Shown piece after piece: positions 26,708 through 38,947 of a DNA stretch of 64,000 nt (position 1 is its first letter; each line of letters begins with the position of its first letter). The stretch comes from Typha latifolia. Its lineage: Eukaryota; Streptophyta; Magnoliopsida; Poales; Typhaceae. The notes beneath the pieces were generated by a model. That model was given only the letters and a program-made list of their open reading frames with translations. It did not search any database and was not told where the DNA came from. Made by a program: the position numbers and the translations under genes. The stretch is taken from the NCBI GenBank assembly GCA_019914945.1, contig CM034105.1:3286001-3350000 (forward strand), written 5' to 3'.

Positions 26708-28250
26708 AATCGACCAGGGATCAAGTAAATATTGGTCATGGGTGAAATATGGTGTTCTGGCAATACTTAAACTGTATCAGTGTTCTGATAACTAAGAAAA
26801 ATATGTGTGAACTGATATTATTTATTAGGCTCTCGAGCTTGTTGAATCTTCAGCACTATATATTTCTTTGTTTTGCTCTTTAGTTATGCTGAAGAATTCG
26901 AGAGATTCAAAACTGATAGGTTACAGAATCAATTGTGATGATTATACATTTGAATGTGACTGTATGACTTGACTCTTTTTTATTTATTTATTTGTACGAC
27001 TTGATTTAGAAAAGCACTTGCACTGTTTTTTTTTTTGAGAGAGAGAGAGAGAGAATTTAACAGTGTTTCAGTTAAACTAATATCATTGGGATTCGAAATC
27101 GAGTACATTCATATACTGTGAAAGGCAATAAGAATGTTGCAAGTAGAGGATGGAGTTGGTCTTTGGATATCTGCCTTGCATTCACAAATTATTTTCTTCA
27201 GAAACAACAAACAGTTCTCACATTACATACAGGCTGAGTTGGGAGAAAAAAATGCAGATTTTGTGGTGTCACCGTGATACATTTATATTGTGTTCATCTG
27301 ATGCATTAAACAAATGGGATCAGGTACTGGTTCAACTACCCATTTATCATATTGCTTCATATCCCACCTAGTCACTACTTATCGATGACAACTTCGTGTC
27401 TTACTCGATTCTCTCGAGGTTGCTTCCTATTCATAAATCTATTAAAAGGTTGCCCCGTCACTATAAATCTCTGATACATAATTTGGTACTCCTTTATTCT
27501 GATTCTGATTGGTGTTGTTGGCTCCTCATGTTGCACAGTGGCATATTGCGCAGAATGTACGCCAAGATATGCCATGCCATTTCCTCACTTTCTAAACGTA
27601 TGTTGCTTGAAATAATTAAGAAACGTTGTGTTGAATAATAGCTCTATATTTCGTCACACTGGACGTAAGACTACTTCTTTAATATTATCCAGCTAATTAG
27701 CACCGTCAACAGGCTCCAACTCGTGATTGCGTGGCCTTCTTACTTAAAGAGTTAAACATATCTCATTGTGTATTAAATTTTTTTTAAATAGCACTGCTGA
27801 CTATTTCGTGCCCAAGATTTCTGTTAAGATAAAAGTACCACTTTACAGCAGATCCTCCCTAAAGACGGCGGATGTCACACCCGCATACTAATTCCTATGC
27901 GCACAACCCGCGTATATTGATCTAGTATGGTATAAAAAAACTCCACCTTCTCGTGCTTCTCCTTGACGCAGTCCCCCTCCTCCTCCTCTCAAGTGAACAC
28001 CAGAAGACAAAAAGCCATAACTACCTCAGCAGTGAGTACTACAGGGAGAGAGCCGGGGCGTTATCCTCACCCCAGCCACGAGGCGTCGCTAACGCCGAGT
28101 ACGCCACGTGTCGCCGAAGCTTCCATCGGCCGTAGATAGCCCTATCCCCTCTGTCTCTCTCCTTTTTCCATCCCCCGTGACGTCCACCTCATTTATTCGT
28201 TTCAATTATTTATTTTTAATACTCTCCTTTATTTTTACCCCTCCTCCTTA
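26708..28250. other. Spacer between YKT6 and FBPase
   Basis: The first part is the YKT6 3' untranslated region, including a (GA)n tract near 27038-27053. A frame of 80 codons at 27396-27638 has no recognisable similarity and is not supported as a gene. The last 350 bp are GC-richer and form the FBPase promoter. Confidence 0.5.
28105..28110. promoter_or_regulatory. G-box/ABRE upstream of FBPase
   Basis: CACGTG in the context GCCACGTGTCG, about 250 bp upstream of the ATG. It fits light- or abscisic-acid-responsive bZIP/bHLH binding, which is inference. Confidence 0.5.
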
Positions 28251-28267
28251 TAAGGATACCCCTCGCG

Positions 28268-28274
28268 TATATAA
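28268..28274 (+). promoter_or_regulatory. TATA box of FBPase
   Basis: TATATAA about 86 bp before the ATG. A second candidate, TTATAAGG, lies at 28249-28256. Confidence 0.7.
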
Positions 28275-28359
28275 CTTGCCATTCTTTTCCTCTCCTCCTC
28301 CTACTCCTCCTACTCCTCCTTTATTCCTCTGTTTCCTTTGTTGCGAGCTAGATCGAGCC

Positions 28360-31300
28360 ATGGATCACGCGGCGGATGCGTATCGGACGGACCTGATGAC
28401 GATAACGCGGCACGTGCTGAACGAGCAGTCGAGGCATCAGGAGTCGAGGGGCGACTTTACCATCCTCCTCAGCCACATCGTCCTCGGATGCAAGTTCGTC
28501 TGCTCCGCCGTCAACAAGGTCTCTATCCTCCCTTCGTCTTCTTCTTCTTCTTCTTCTTCTTCTTATTGTACCCATTTAATCGAATTCCGTGGAGTAGATT
28601 GTTCTCTTTGGCTCCGGGATTGGTTGTTGCATTGCTCTGTTTGGGATTAAACTACTAAATTTAGAAAGGAAGCGAAGAGGAGTCGAATTTTAATTTCTTG
28701 TAAATTTTTTGTAACAGGCTGGCCTCGCAAAGCTCATCGGACTTGCTGGAGAGACCAATGTTCAGGCGAGTGCTGGTTGACTCAAAACTCGATTTTTTTT
28801 GTTCTTATGAGAATGGGGGATAAGAAATCTTATTCTTGCTTGCTATCTCGATGTTGAGATCAGGGAGAAGAGCAGAAGAAGCTGGATGTGCTGTCGAACG
28901 AAGTCTTCGTCAAGGCTCTCGTCAGCAGCGGCCGCACCGTAAGCGTTTGAAGAATGTTGTCACAATATTCTGTGATTTTTTTTAATATATAAAGAATGGA
29001 TTCTGAGATGTTCTTTGTGCAGTGTATTCTTGTTTCTGAAGAGGATGAGGAGGCGACGTTTGTGGATCCGAAGCTGCGTGGGAAGTGCGTAACAAAACCA
29101 TGCCTCTGCTCTTGAGTGACCCCATGTTTGATCATTTCGACTTATACTGAGATAAGAAAATTTTTGGACAATGATTGATTTGGGAGTGCAGGTACTGTGT
29201 CGTCTTTGATCCTCTGGATGGTTCCTCCAACATCGACTGCGGTGTTTCCATTGGAACGGTATGGATTATTCCAGTACCTTAGTTTTGCGTCGTGGTCGAA
29301 GTCTAAATTTCATAATTTTAGTCTATGTTTTACGATTCACTTTTCACAATTTTAATTTCTTGTAGTTGTCAACAGAAGTATCGAGATTAGTATTTGACAA
29401 ATCTTAATTGCTTAGGGATTAGTCAGTAATTTTACATCGAGTGGTTTCCTTTATACTTTTCTTAACTTGGTAAGCAATACAGAGTCAGTCTCCTTGGGAA
29501 TTTCTTTCTCTTCTATCTTACAAATAAATTAGACTAATTATCTCTCTACGTATTTATTTTTGGCAGTTTTGTTCTCTCATAAATTGTCTTTTTTTTCATC
29601 TTTTTTAAGTATTTCTTTTATATTACATCAATAATTCATGACTTCAGTTTTGGTGTAGATTTTTGGAATATATATGGTTAAAGATCACGAGACTGTCACT
29701 CTGGAGGATGTTCTGCAACCTGGAAAGAATATGCTAGCAGCTGGGTATTGCATGTATGGGAGTTCTTGCACGGTAAAGCACCCTAATTGCTCTTCTTTTA
29801 CATGCCAATTTTGTGCAGAATTATGAGGACATCTTAATCCTGCACCTTATTGACTTTTTTTCCTGATCATAGTTTCTTAGAAACATTATCTAGTTGAATG
29901 CAAGCATATACATCCTTTTGCAGAGTTGCTCTTCAGAGTTTTATCTCTACTTATGCTGTTTATGTTGATCACACCATTATACTGATGGGACACTATTTTA
30001 TTGCAGCTAGTATTGAGCAGTGGAAATGGTGTAAATGGTTTCACTCTGGATCCATCCCTTGGGGAGTTCATATTGACACATCCAGACATAAAGGTCTGTG
30101 CGAAAATTATCTTAATTAACTTACATTATCTGACTATCAGATTTGCATATGATTTTGTCTTTATTTCATCCTCTATCCCTGTTAGCCGTTGGTAATTGAT
30201 ATCAGTCACACATACATCCCGTGGAGAAACTGGGACAAAAATTGTGATGTTTCTCAGTTATACACATTAACCAGTTCTCTTTCATTTTTTTTGGTAAGAC
30301 TCAGATAGTACACTTGATTTTATGTAGATACCAAAGAAAGGGAAAATATATTCAGTGAATGAAGGAAATGCGAAAAATTGGGATGGACCTACAGCAAAGT
30401 ACGCATAATTTGATCTGCTAGTTTCATTTAGCTAAAAAGTTTTAGCCGAGTTAGCCATCATCCATTGATTTTTTTCAGGTTTGTGGAAAAATGCAAGTTT
30501 CCTCAGGATGGCTCGTCACCAAAATCTCTTAGATATATTGGAAGGTATGTATTTCTGGTGATCCTTGTTAACGACCGTTGCCATTCTTTTTAAAGCATAT
30601 TTACATTTTCTTCTCAAAATGCTCCTGAAGGAGTCTGAAAAGAAAGATTAGAATTGCAGAGTAGTGTAAAAATGCATTGGAAAGTATGTTGGTATATTGA
30701 TTCTATAGGCTTTCATTAATTTACATCCCATCCACTCCACAATTTATATTGATCATGGGCAGTTCGTTATCATATAAATAGATGTCACAATGAGACAATT
30801 GGGAGCATTGAAGATTCAATCTGTCGACATCTTTATCTGAAGAGCTTGAGTCATAGTTTTCTTAGTTAAAGAATTGTAACAGGACATCGGATTAGTGAGA
30901 AAAGATCTGTAAGATTAGAAGAGATGTAATTTTAAATAATTTAAGCAGCTTGTTTCTCGTCATTCTCATTGCACGAATGTGCTTTCTCACTTGTCCACAG
31001 TATGGTTGCTGATGTCCATCGTACCCTGCTCTATGGAGGCATATTTTTGTACCCTGCAGATAAGAAGAGCCCAAATGGAAAACTACGGTATGTGCAAAAA
31101 TAACATTTTTACTTGTCTATCCGCAGTGAACTGCTACATTTATCTACAGTGTGATAGAAAATCTCCTTGAACTACTTCACTGAGGTTGGTACATCTCATT
31201 TAACAGTGTTCTCTATGAAGTCTTCCCAATGTCTTTCTTGATGGAGCAAGCAGGAGGTCAAGCTTTTACCGGAAAGCAACGGGTAAGAATAAATTGCTCT

Positions 31301-31693
31301 CCTTTGTCTGACAAACATTTCCAGCCTAGAACAACTTTACGTTGAATTTTATCTTTCTTCATAAAAGAAAAACTTAAAATAAACATATCTCATTGAACCT
31401 ATGCCTCTTCCAAATTTTGCATCAGAATCTCGCACATAGTAGATGACATGTTGCGTTTACATTCAATTCATACTCCGATTCGCAGTACCTGAACTCATCA
31501 TGCTATCTATTGTCAGCATAAACTATTTCTAACCCAACTTTAACATAGATTAACAAATGTCTGATCATCACATATGCAGGCTCTTGATTTGGTTCCTACG
31601 AAGATCCATGAGAGGTCTCCCATCTTTCTCGGCAGCTACGATGATGTTGAACAGATTAAAGCACTCTATGCTGCAGAAGAGAGCAAAGCCTGA
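28360..31693 (+). CDS. Fructose-1,6-bisphosphatase, cytosolic
   Basis: Twelve exons (28360-28518, 28718-28765, 28864-28938, 29023-29084, 29192-29258, 29659-29772, 30007-30093, 30328-30398, 30479-30544, 31001-31087, 31207-31282, 31580-31693) join to 1026 nt, 341 residues. The enzyme hydrolyses fructose 1,6-bisphosphate to fructose 6-phosphate and is the committed cytosolic step toward sucrose. Visible features are the metal and phosphate site [10 protein letters not shown] (121-130) and the signature [13 protein letters not shown] (276-288) with Glu283 as metal ligand. There is no transit peptide, and the Cys-bearing regulatory insert of chloroplast FBPase is absent, so this is the cytosolic form, expected to be controlled by fructose 2,6-bisphosphate and AMP. 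Intron 2 uses a GC donor (CAG/GCGAGT at 28766); the other introns are GT..AG. Upstream lie a TATA box and a G-box. It is convergent with the pyrophosphatase gene. Confidence 0.97.
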
Positions 31694-33150
31694 TCCAAGA
31701 AAACTAACTTCCTTAGATGCACCTTTAATGCCACCAATATTTCTGAGATGCTATTTGTAACCAAGTTCTCCCAGCCATTTATAGGCTAGACAAAGTTACA
31801 TACATTGCCTCATAATTTCATCAATGCAACTGCAGCTGCAATGTCAAAGTCGTATGTTTCTTCCTTCTCCTTTCTGTTCTCGCTTAAGATGTTTTGCTAT
31901 CTTCCTCCTTTGACTTACAGTAAATTGTAGCAATAATCATCTCAATTTGTTAACTAGATGACTTAAATATCATAGGTAGGAGACTTGTACTCAGAAATCT
32001 CTCATAAAAATTAGACTGTTGACTGGACCCGTTCAAAAGTTCAAGCTTTAAGGATGGCTGCATTTTTATCGGTTTGATGTCATTATAACAAAGTCGTAGT
32101 CAGAATCTCAGATAATTCAGTCCTGGAATCAATGCAGTTCATTGACATCAATATTTTTCGTCATAAATTATTAAAAATGACTAAACTACCTCTACTTGAT
32201 ATGGACCACTGTATGTTAAATGTCTAATCTTAAAGTACATAAAAATAAATTAAATCAGACCAAACCACTGAGGAATAAACTATAACTTACTCTTCTTTGT
32301 ATTTCCATGAATCCATACGGACTACTTTTCTTCTTATATTTGATCCATCCAACCAAATGCAGTTCGAAAACTAGTTGTCTTTCTACATGAAATTTGAAAA
32401 GAAAAGAAAAGAAAAGAAAGGTAAACCTCTGCACATCACAGATAATTAAGATTGTCATGTCTAACCCTGAGTCTTGTAATATCCTCCTAGAGACAGGAAA
32501 CTTATCATCTGTCAGGAACTTTTCTTAAAGTGCAGCATTATCTATTATGATGCGATTTTCCTAATTGTGTCCTTTATTCCTTTACTCATCCTGTTTGAGT
32601 TTCCAAGTTGAAGAGATGTGCCCATTATCAAACGCTATTGCATGCACCCCTCTAATTTAGATACTCTTAAATATTCTTACTTTTATATGGATACGGATAC
32701 GTCTCAAACTTAACTAACTATTAAAATTCCATCTAATTAATTATAAAAAATTAAAATTACGTTATTCTTATTTGCATAGGTTCAAGATCTATATCTTTTC
32801 ATCTGTTAAATTACTAAAATTCTATCTTATAATTTGTCAAAAAGTAATGAAAAATATCTAGGCAAAAATCATGAATTTTGAGGTGTATACACACAAACAA
32901 GGAACTTTTGGACCCCCAAAAGAAATCCATTAAAACAAGCAGTGTAACAAGAAGCTTTGTGAAAATAATTTATTCATCACTCAAAGATGAAACGACTGCG
33001 AGATTGATCTTGGTAAATCCACAGTACTGACAAATTACAAATGTAGCATATATGTGTAAAATATCACTAGTTTGATAGTCCGACAAGACAATTTTTATGC
33101 TCCATTCAACAATAGCTGGAGCAACAAGGTTATTTGTTCTGTGTGGCAGT
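31694..33150. other. Convergent 3' flanks of FBPase and pyrophosphatase
   Basis: AT-rich sequence with the two trailers pointing at each other. No third gene is seen. A purine tract (AAAAG repeats) lies near 32398-32421. Confidence 0.6.
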
Positions 33151-36009
33151 CTACCGCCTCAAGCTCTGCAAAATGTACTGTGCATACAGGTCCCTGAGAT
33201 TATCAGAAGCACAATAAGTTATGGTTGTCATTGATTAATTGGAATGGCATCATCTTATGAAATAAACATGAAGATTTATCGAGGTTTCTGTCATGCTTCA
33301 ACTAGAATTGCTTATCAAATTTATCTTGATGCATGTATCAAACTACCAATAGCTACCATAAAAGATACACGATTCAGGAATGTCTCTGTTTTTCTTTTTA
33401 CCAGTAAATCAGGGTTGAAAGCAACTTACATGGAGTGCTGGATGGCCTCACGAGCAGTACTTGCAGGTAAGAACTCATTGACAGCAACCTCTTTGTTCTC
33501 ATTTTTCTTGTCTGAATAACTCTGTCAGGAATCCAGCATCTTGCAGTTGAGGCAGCATAATTATTATCAAACTAACATGAATGTAAATATGTAATCATGC
33601 GATATAGGATACAGTCTTCAAAGAAGCGTCGGATCTCTTGGAGACGATGAGGAGAGAGCTCACTAAGCTCATTGTAGTGGCGGTACTCAGGATCATCAGC
33701 ACAGACTGCTATAATCTTATCATCTTTTTCCCCCTGTTCAAGACATAGATGATCTGTCCTCATTAGGTCTAAGAGCTAGGAATGAACACATATCAGATAG
33801 TGGAAAATCCATACCACTATCTGCTTTTCTTTTCCAAATACGAAAAGGGATATGGGATTATAAGGATACTAAAACAGGTACAAATTAGAGATTAAACATA
33901 GCTTTATTCTGTACATGCATCAACAAATAAAACAATGATCTATTACATTGTTATTTATAAGATTTAAATATAGAAAGAGGTGGCTGTACATTTTGGTATT
34001 ACTTCAGCTCATGTTTGTATCTGGACCATGCTATCCAGATAACAATACAAATCAAGGTTCAGTCAGATATGAATATTATCTGACCCATTTTCAGCTCTAC
34101 TGAAATAACAAATTTGCTTTCAAAAAAGAAGAGTACCTGGTCAATCATGGGCATGAGCCCAATGGCTCTAGCTCGGAGAAAGCAACCAGGAAGAATTGGT
34201 TCCTGTTCAACACATGTACATGCGAAGTAAATTTTGTGAACTAAAAATGGTAATAGATACATCTAACAAGGTGCATGTTGCTGTATAAAAGATTGAAAAA
34301 GTATGGAATAATTCATAAACTTTGAGCAGTGCAAAGAACGACTTCTTTAAAATCATATAGATTTGCTCACCTGCATCAGAACCAAAACATCGATTGGGTC
34401 ATTGTCTTCACAAAGAGTCCGTGGAATGAAACCATAATTATGAGGATAGACTACCGATGAGTACAAGATACGGTCAACCTGGTAACAATGTCCAATAGTA
34501 GATTAAAATCATTGGAGTATGTTACATGGAATAAAATAATTAATCAACAGAATCCCCTTAGAATGAAGAGTATACCAGTAAGATGTCAAATTATCTGTAA
34601 ATACATATCAAAACTAACTTCCTATATTATATTTAATAACAATCTATTTATCTTTATGGTCCTTCATATATTTGATATGATCATACAAGAAAAGAGATAA
34701 TAAAGTGGGTCCTTCATATGTACAATACACACCTTAATCAGTCCTGTTTTCTTGTCAAGCTCATATTTGACTTTGCTTCCTTTAGTTATCTCCACCACCT
34801 GTGAGGATGTACAAAAGAGGACAAAGAGCAATGCTCACTTAGTACAGTTAATTTCACAATAAACCAGAAAGATAATTAGTTTGTCGTTCATATATCATAT
34901 TCCATTGTAAAAATCATTTATAGTTCTCTTGCTCATACAGTATCATCTATTTGTCTAGCTATGTTACCAATTATAAACAGTAACACAGTTAAAAATTTCA
35001 ATTCTATAACATTAGAATAGTTTCTGGGAAATTCTTTCAAGTCCTTTCAATGCAACATGCTTTTGTAAGAAATGGAATTTACTGTTCAATACTTATAATG
35101 AATGAGTCACAGTAATAAGACAGCAATCTGATGGAAATAGGAGGATCCTTTTACTTCAAGGAGGGCCCATCAACTAGCAATGTGCTAATAAAAAAATCTT
35201 AAATATTCAGTTAATTTACCTGCCTTGCATAATATAAGCATGTACACAAGAGTTGCTAGGAAAGCTCATTATGAACACATCATGAATTTAGTTTTGCAGA
35301 TCTATGATAGAGCCATTACATTTTTCTACATTAGGAGGGTCATATACTTCAAGAAAATGTGTACATCAAAATCTAGTTAACCGTAGCGACATTATAGCAT
35401 TTATCTTTAAAGAATCATCTTTCTTTAATTTCTCAGTAAGGCTTGCATGTTATGGGCATCCTTTAACTGGGGTTGCTCATCTCTTCCAGTAAAGAGCTAT
35501 TGGTTTATTTTACCCTCTTATTTATTTGCAATAATTTTGTTGATTAGAATTTCTCATTATACAAATATTCCCTGAGAAATACAAACATATGATACCACTA
35601 ATATGGTTACCATACTATGGGATAACATAAGGAAAGCTTTAAATTAACATAGCGGATCCTAGCCAGAATTTTCGTCTTCAAATTTCTATTTTGTTCCAGA
35701 GTACCTAGCTCATACTTAACAAGCATACTTACAACATTGAACACAGCAGGAGCTCCAGGACCTGCATGTAGAATTACGCGGTTAATCATAAGGCAAGGCT
35801 TTTTAATATAGTCAACAAAATGTAGGAGATTATACGCAGAAATACATTAAAAATAATATAATGATACAATCACACAATCTTATACCTATTTCAAGATCAT
35901 GCCAAGGATGTGCAGCAACAGATCTCCTTGACAATGATGACAGGATCCTTTCATTCAGCCGTGGAGGTTGGCGTTTCTCTGGAGCAGCATTCCCATTTTC
36001 TTCACTCAT
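33151..36009 (-). CDS. Soluble inorganic pyrophosphatase (family I)
   Basis: Eight exons in transcript order (36009-35886, 35761-35733, 34798-34733, 34478-34371, 34202-34137, 33733-33613, 33511-33430, 33193-33151) give 639 nt, 212 residues, the usual length for plant soluble PPases. The protein starts [20 protein letters not shown] and ends [10 protein letters not shown]. It hydrolyses PPi to two phosphates using Mg2+. The signature [10 protein letters not shown] begins at residue 98, with Asp98, Asp100 and Asp103 as metal ligands. [11 protein letters not shown] and [21 protein letters not shown] are also diagnostic. No targeting peptide is visible, so it should act in the cytosol, lowering PPi from biosynthetic reactions. 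Exon 2 is only 29 nt. A leader intron is likely (donor 36730, acceptor 36015). The start was chosen because the family begins here and the preceding AG is a good acceptor. Confidence 0.96.
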
Positions 36010-36014
36010 TTTCT

Positions 36015-36730
36015 CTAAGAAAAAGTGAAAGTATGTCATTAATTGTAAAAGTTTCCCTATGTCAAAAAAACCTCTAGTGAAAGACTTAAATTAATGGCCA
36101 ATTACATATTGCACATCATAGCTACTAGAAATTATATACATAGAAATCTTATCACAAATAAATTGGAATTGGGAATTGGAGTTTGACTGGACGCAAGATT
36201 CTGTAGACATAGCACTATAGGGATCAAGAGCTGTACAATTTTCACAATAACATTGCATCTCTCCTTCCTTTTCTTTTCTCTTCACCATTTCCTTATATTT
36301 CTTTGTCAAAACCACCTGTAATCTAACGAAATGGGCAGGTACGAAATACATTGCTGATCCTTTACCTAAAAGATTAAGCTTTTCGGCCAAGTGATTATCT
36401 AACATGTACAAAAGATGCCACATTTCTTTCCTTGCCTCAAATCTCTAGATCTACTTGACAAAATCTTCCATTCAATGAAATTGTAAATTTTGTTCCCAAA
36501 GATACTCAAATTCTGTCAGAGTTTCCCCGTCAAAACTCCAATCTATGCTCTTATAATCATGTCATGTTACTCAAAACAGACAGAAGAAGATCAATGCAAC
36601 CAAAACCACAAGGCAGGTAACAACTATATCACCAAATTAGAACTAAAAACCTAACCACTATAAGATGAGAATCGCACAGCAATTCACAAACAGCAATGAA
36701 ACCAAAAGAGAAGGGAAGAGAGTTGATCAC
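36015..36730 (-). other. Probable leader intron of the pyrophosphatase gene
   Basis: On the minus strand a donor GCTAAG/GTGATC at 36730 and an acceptor TTCTTAG at 36015 leave five bases before the ATG. The first leader exon would lie between about 36731 and the TATA box. This is inferred from splice-site words and needs transcript data. Confidence 0.55.
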
Positions 36731-36815
36731 CTTAGCAAGAGAAAGGAAACCCTAGAGATAGAGGATGGGATGAGGTGAAGTCACCGTGCTGAGTTTCCTG
36801 AGCTCTCCCTCCATA

Positions 36816-36823
36816 TTTATATA
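36816..36823 (-). promoter_or_regulatory. TATA box of the pyrophosphatase gene
   Basis: The minus strand reads TATATAAATATGG here, about 85 bp upstream of the inferred leader donor. Confidence 0.7.
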
Positions 36824-36876
36824 CAAGAATGGAAGAGCGGGGGGGTGGAACCGGGAGTGCTCGCGCTGAGGACTGG

Positions 36877-36981
36877 CACGTGGGGGAAGCACTAGCCTCC
36901 TCCTACCCCCATATGACCGGCGCGAAGGGCGGGGACGCGTTCAAACCTCTCTGCCTCTACGGACAAGAGGAATGGCACGTG
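36877..36981. promoter_or_regulatory. Two G-boxes upstream of the pyrophosphatase TATA box
   Basis: CACGTG at 36877-36882 (GGCACGTGGG) and at 36976-36981 (GGCACGTGTC), roughly 60 and 155 bp upstream of the TATA box. A third, ACCACGTGTT, lies near 37285. These are known binding cores for bZIP and bHLH factors; the regulatory role is inferred. Confidence 0.55.
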
Positions 36982-37029
36982 TCCTTTAGTACCTTCTTTA
37001 TAATCTGGTCCATTGTCTTGGTGCCCATT

Positions 37030-38500
37030 TAACAAATAAGAAGATTACGGGTATTAATGTGTTAAATACTCTTGTTCTGTATACGTTTTCCTGAAAACAC
37101 TTGTTTCACTACTCAGTACCCACCAAAATAAAATTAAAAAATTATACACATCGCGTTCTGGACTGGCTTATAATTAAGATCATATCTTCCAAATGTAAAG
37201 GAACCTCGCTTACTTTTGATAATTTTAAATTTTGAAGAGGTCTTATTTGGCAAATTTTAAATCCTAGTCAGTGATCGTGCTACCACGTGTTCCTGACGTG
37301 GAGATTTGTTCGGACGCACCCCAGATAATGACAACCAGGAAGTCAAGACAGCAAAACGCATTTACTTCGAAATCGATCGCTTTTGAGTCCTAGCTGACCT
37401 GGCACCTCTTAGGACAGATTAGTTCGCAGAATAATACTTTAAAAAAATTTGAAAAAAAAGAGAAATTATATTTTTTTAATATATTTGATTAAATTAAAGA
37501 TCAAATAAGAAAATACTTATTAGAAATAAAATTACATAGACATACATAAAATAATATGGATTAGATTTCAGATAACAAAGATATAATATATTTTTGAAAA
37601 AAAATATATAATAAAAATATATATTTGTTCAATACATTTATTATATTTTTATTATTTAAAATTCGATCGATATTATTTTTAAATACGTTATAAAATTTAT
37701 TTAATTGTCTACAACTTTATCTATAATAATAATTTTTAAATTTAATTTAGAGATCGATCAAAATATAATAATTTTAATTTAAATATAATTATAAGGGGAT
37801 AAAATAAATTTATACTTAGCCAAGGCAAATAAAATATAGTTTTCCCTAATTAAAATTTAAAATGTTGGGATGTGCTATTAATATGTACATTAATGTATCA
37901 GACTTGGTTCATGTACGCAGAGAAGACATTCTTATTTAATATCTTTCTATAGCAATAAACATATCCCAGTCGTGTACACGATGGGGTAAAAAACTAGCTT
38001 ACTTCTGCTTCATATTAGGTCGGAATATTTACATGTGTTTTAGTTTCTAATTTTCTTGTTACGCTGAAATTAAAAAATAATAAAGAAAATTTAGAGTAAT
38101 CCAAAGAAACCCCTTATTCAACTTATTTAATCAACTAACTACTAAGATTTTTCTTCTGTAACAAAAATTCGTAGACAGATAACTTCATTAATGTATTAAA
38201 ATTACTACAAATCTATTAACTACAAGTATTTACCATTTAATAATCATCTGTAATACCAGGAAACAATACAAGTTTAGCAATATCAATTATTTAGGCGAGC
38301 CAACCCAAGCGGCCGAGTCGACAGTGTCTAAAGTCAAAGATTGGTTGATTCAATACTCACCGTTTGATCGAGATCTAACGGCTACAAGTAGCTAATAGGA
38401 ACCCGAGAGCACGGGATTAAAGCCGGGGCTAACAAATAGCGGTGTGATGCCGCGAGCTTTTCGCTCCAAATCTCGTGGGGAGAATAGAGAAGAGCGAGTC
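37030..38500. other. AT-rich spacer between pyrophosphatase and SAM synthase
   Basis: No gene is seen. The core (37430-37870) is extremely AT-rich. The last 250 bp before 38530 are GC-richer and form the SAM synthase promoter. Confidence 0.55.
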
Positions 38501-38534
38501 AGGCGGCAAAAAAGCCCCTCTCTTCTCTACCTCT

Positions 38535-38541
38535 TTATATA
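38535..38541 (+). promoter_or_regulatory. TATA box of SAM synthase
   Basis: TTATATA within CTCTTTATATACCTC, about 60 bp before the leader intron donor. Confidence 0.75.
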
Positions 38542-38596
38542 CCTCTCCTCTCCCCTGCATTTCTTGATCACCTTTCTTTTATTTTTATCTCCAAAG

Positions 38597-38937
38597 GTAT
38601 GAATATTTTTACTTGCGTTATTTTCTATTATTTGAATTATACTGTTATTTTGTGCATGAGGAATAAGTTTGTAGTTAGCGATATATGTTGACCCACAAGT
38701 TGTTCGACGAATTTCCTGAAGGAACGATTCATTGTGGAAATTCTATACTAGTTGGCGTTCTTAGCGTTAGGTTAGTCATAGTGAGGTCCTTCTCATTGCT
38801 ATTTCCCCCGTAAGAAATCCAACATTAGCGGCACCACTCACCATGCAAATGAAGGCAATGCTTCATGGCGTTGTAATTAAAGGTCAGTGAACTTGTTGTG
38901 GTTGTAGAATTTAACACTTCTTCTATTCTCTATGTAG
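38597..38937 (+). other. Leader intron of SAM synthase
   Basis: Donor CAAAG/GTATG at 38597 and acceptor TATGTAG ending at 38937, ten bases before the ATG. Plant SAM synthase genes commonly have an intron in the leader and an intronless coding region, which fits. Confidence 0.8.
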
Positions 38938-38947
38938 AATTACGAAG

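Noticed and set aside
27396..27638. 80-codon frame downstream of YKT6
   Set aside because: No conserved motif, no promoter or splice evidence, and an overlapping frame of similar length on the other strand.
36091..36423. 110-codon minus-strand frame upstream of pyrophosphatase
   Set aside because: It falls inside the inferred leader intron, is AT-rich and has no recognisable domain.
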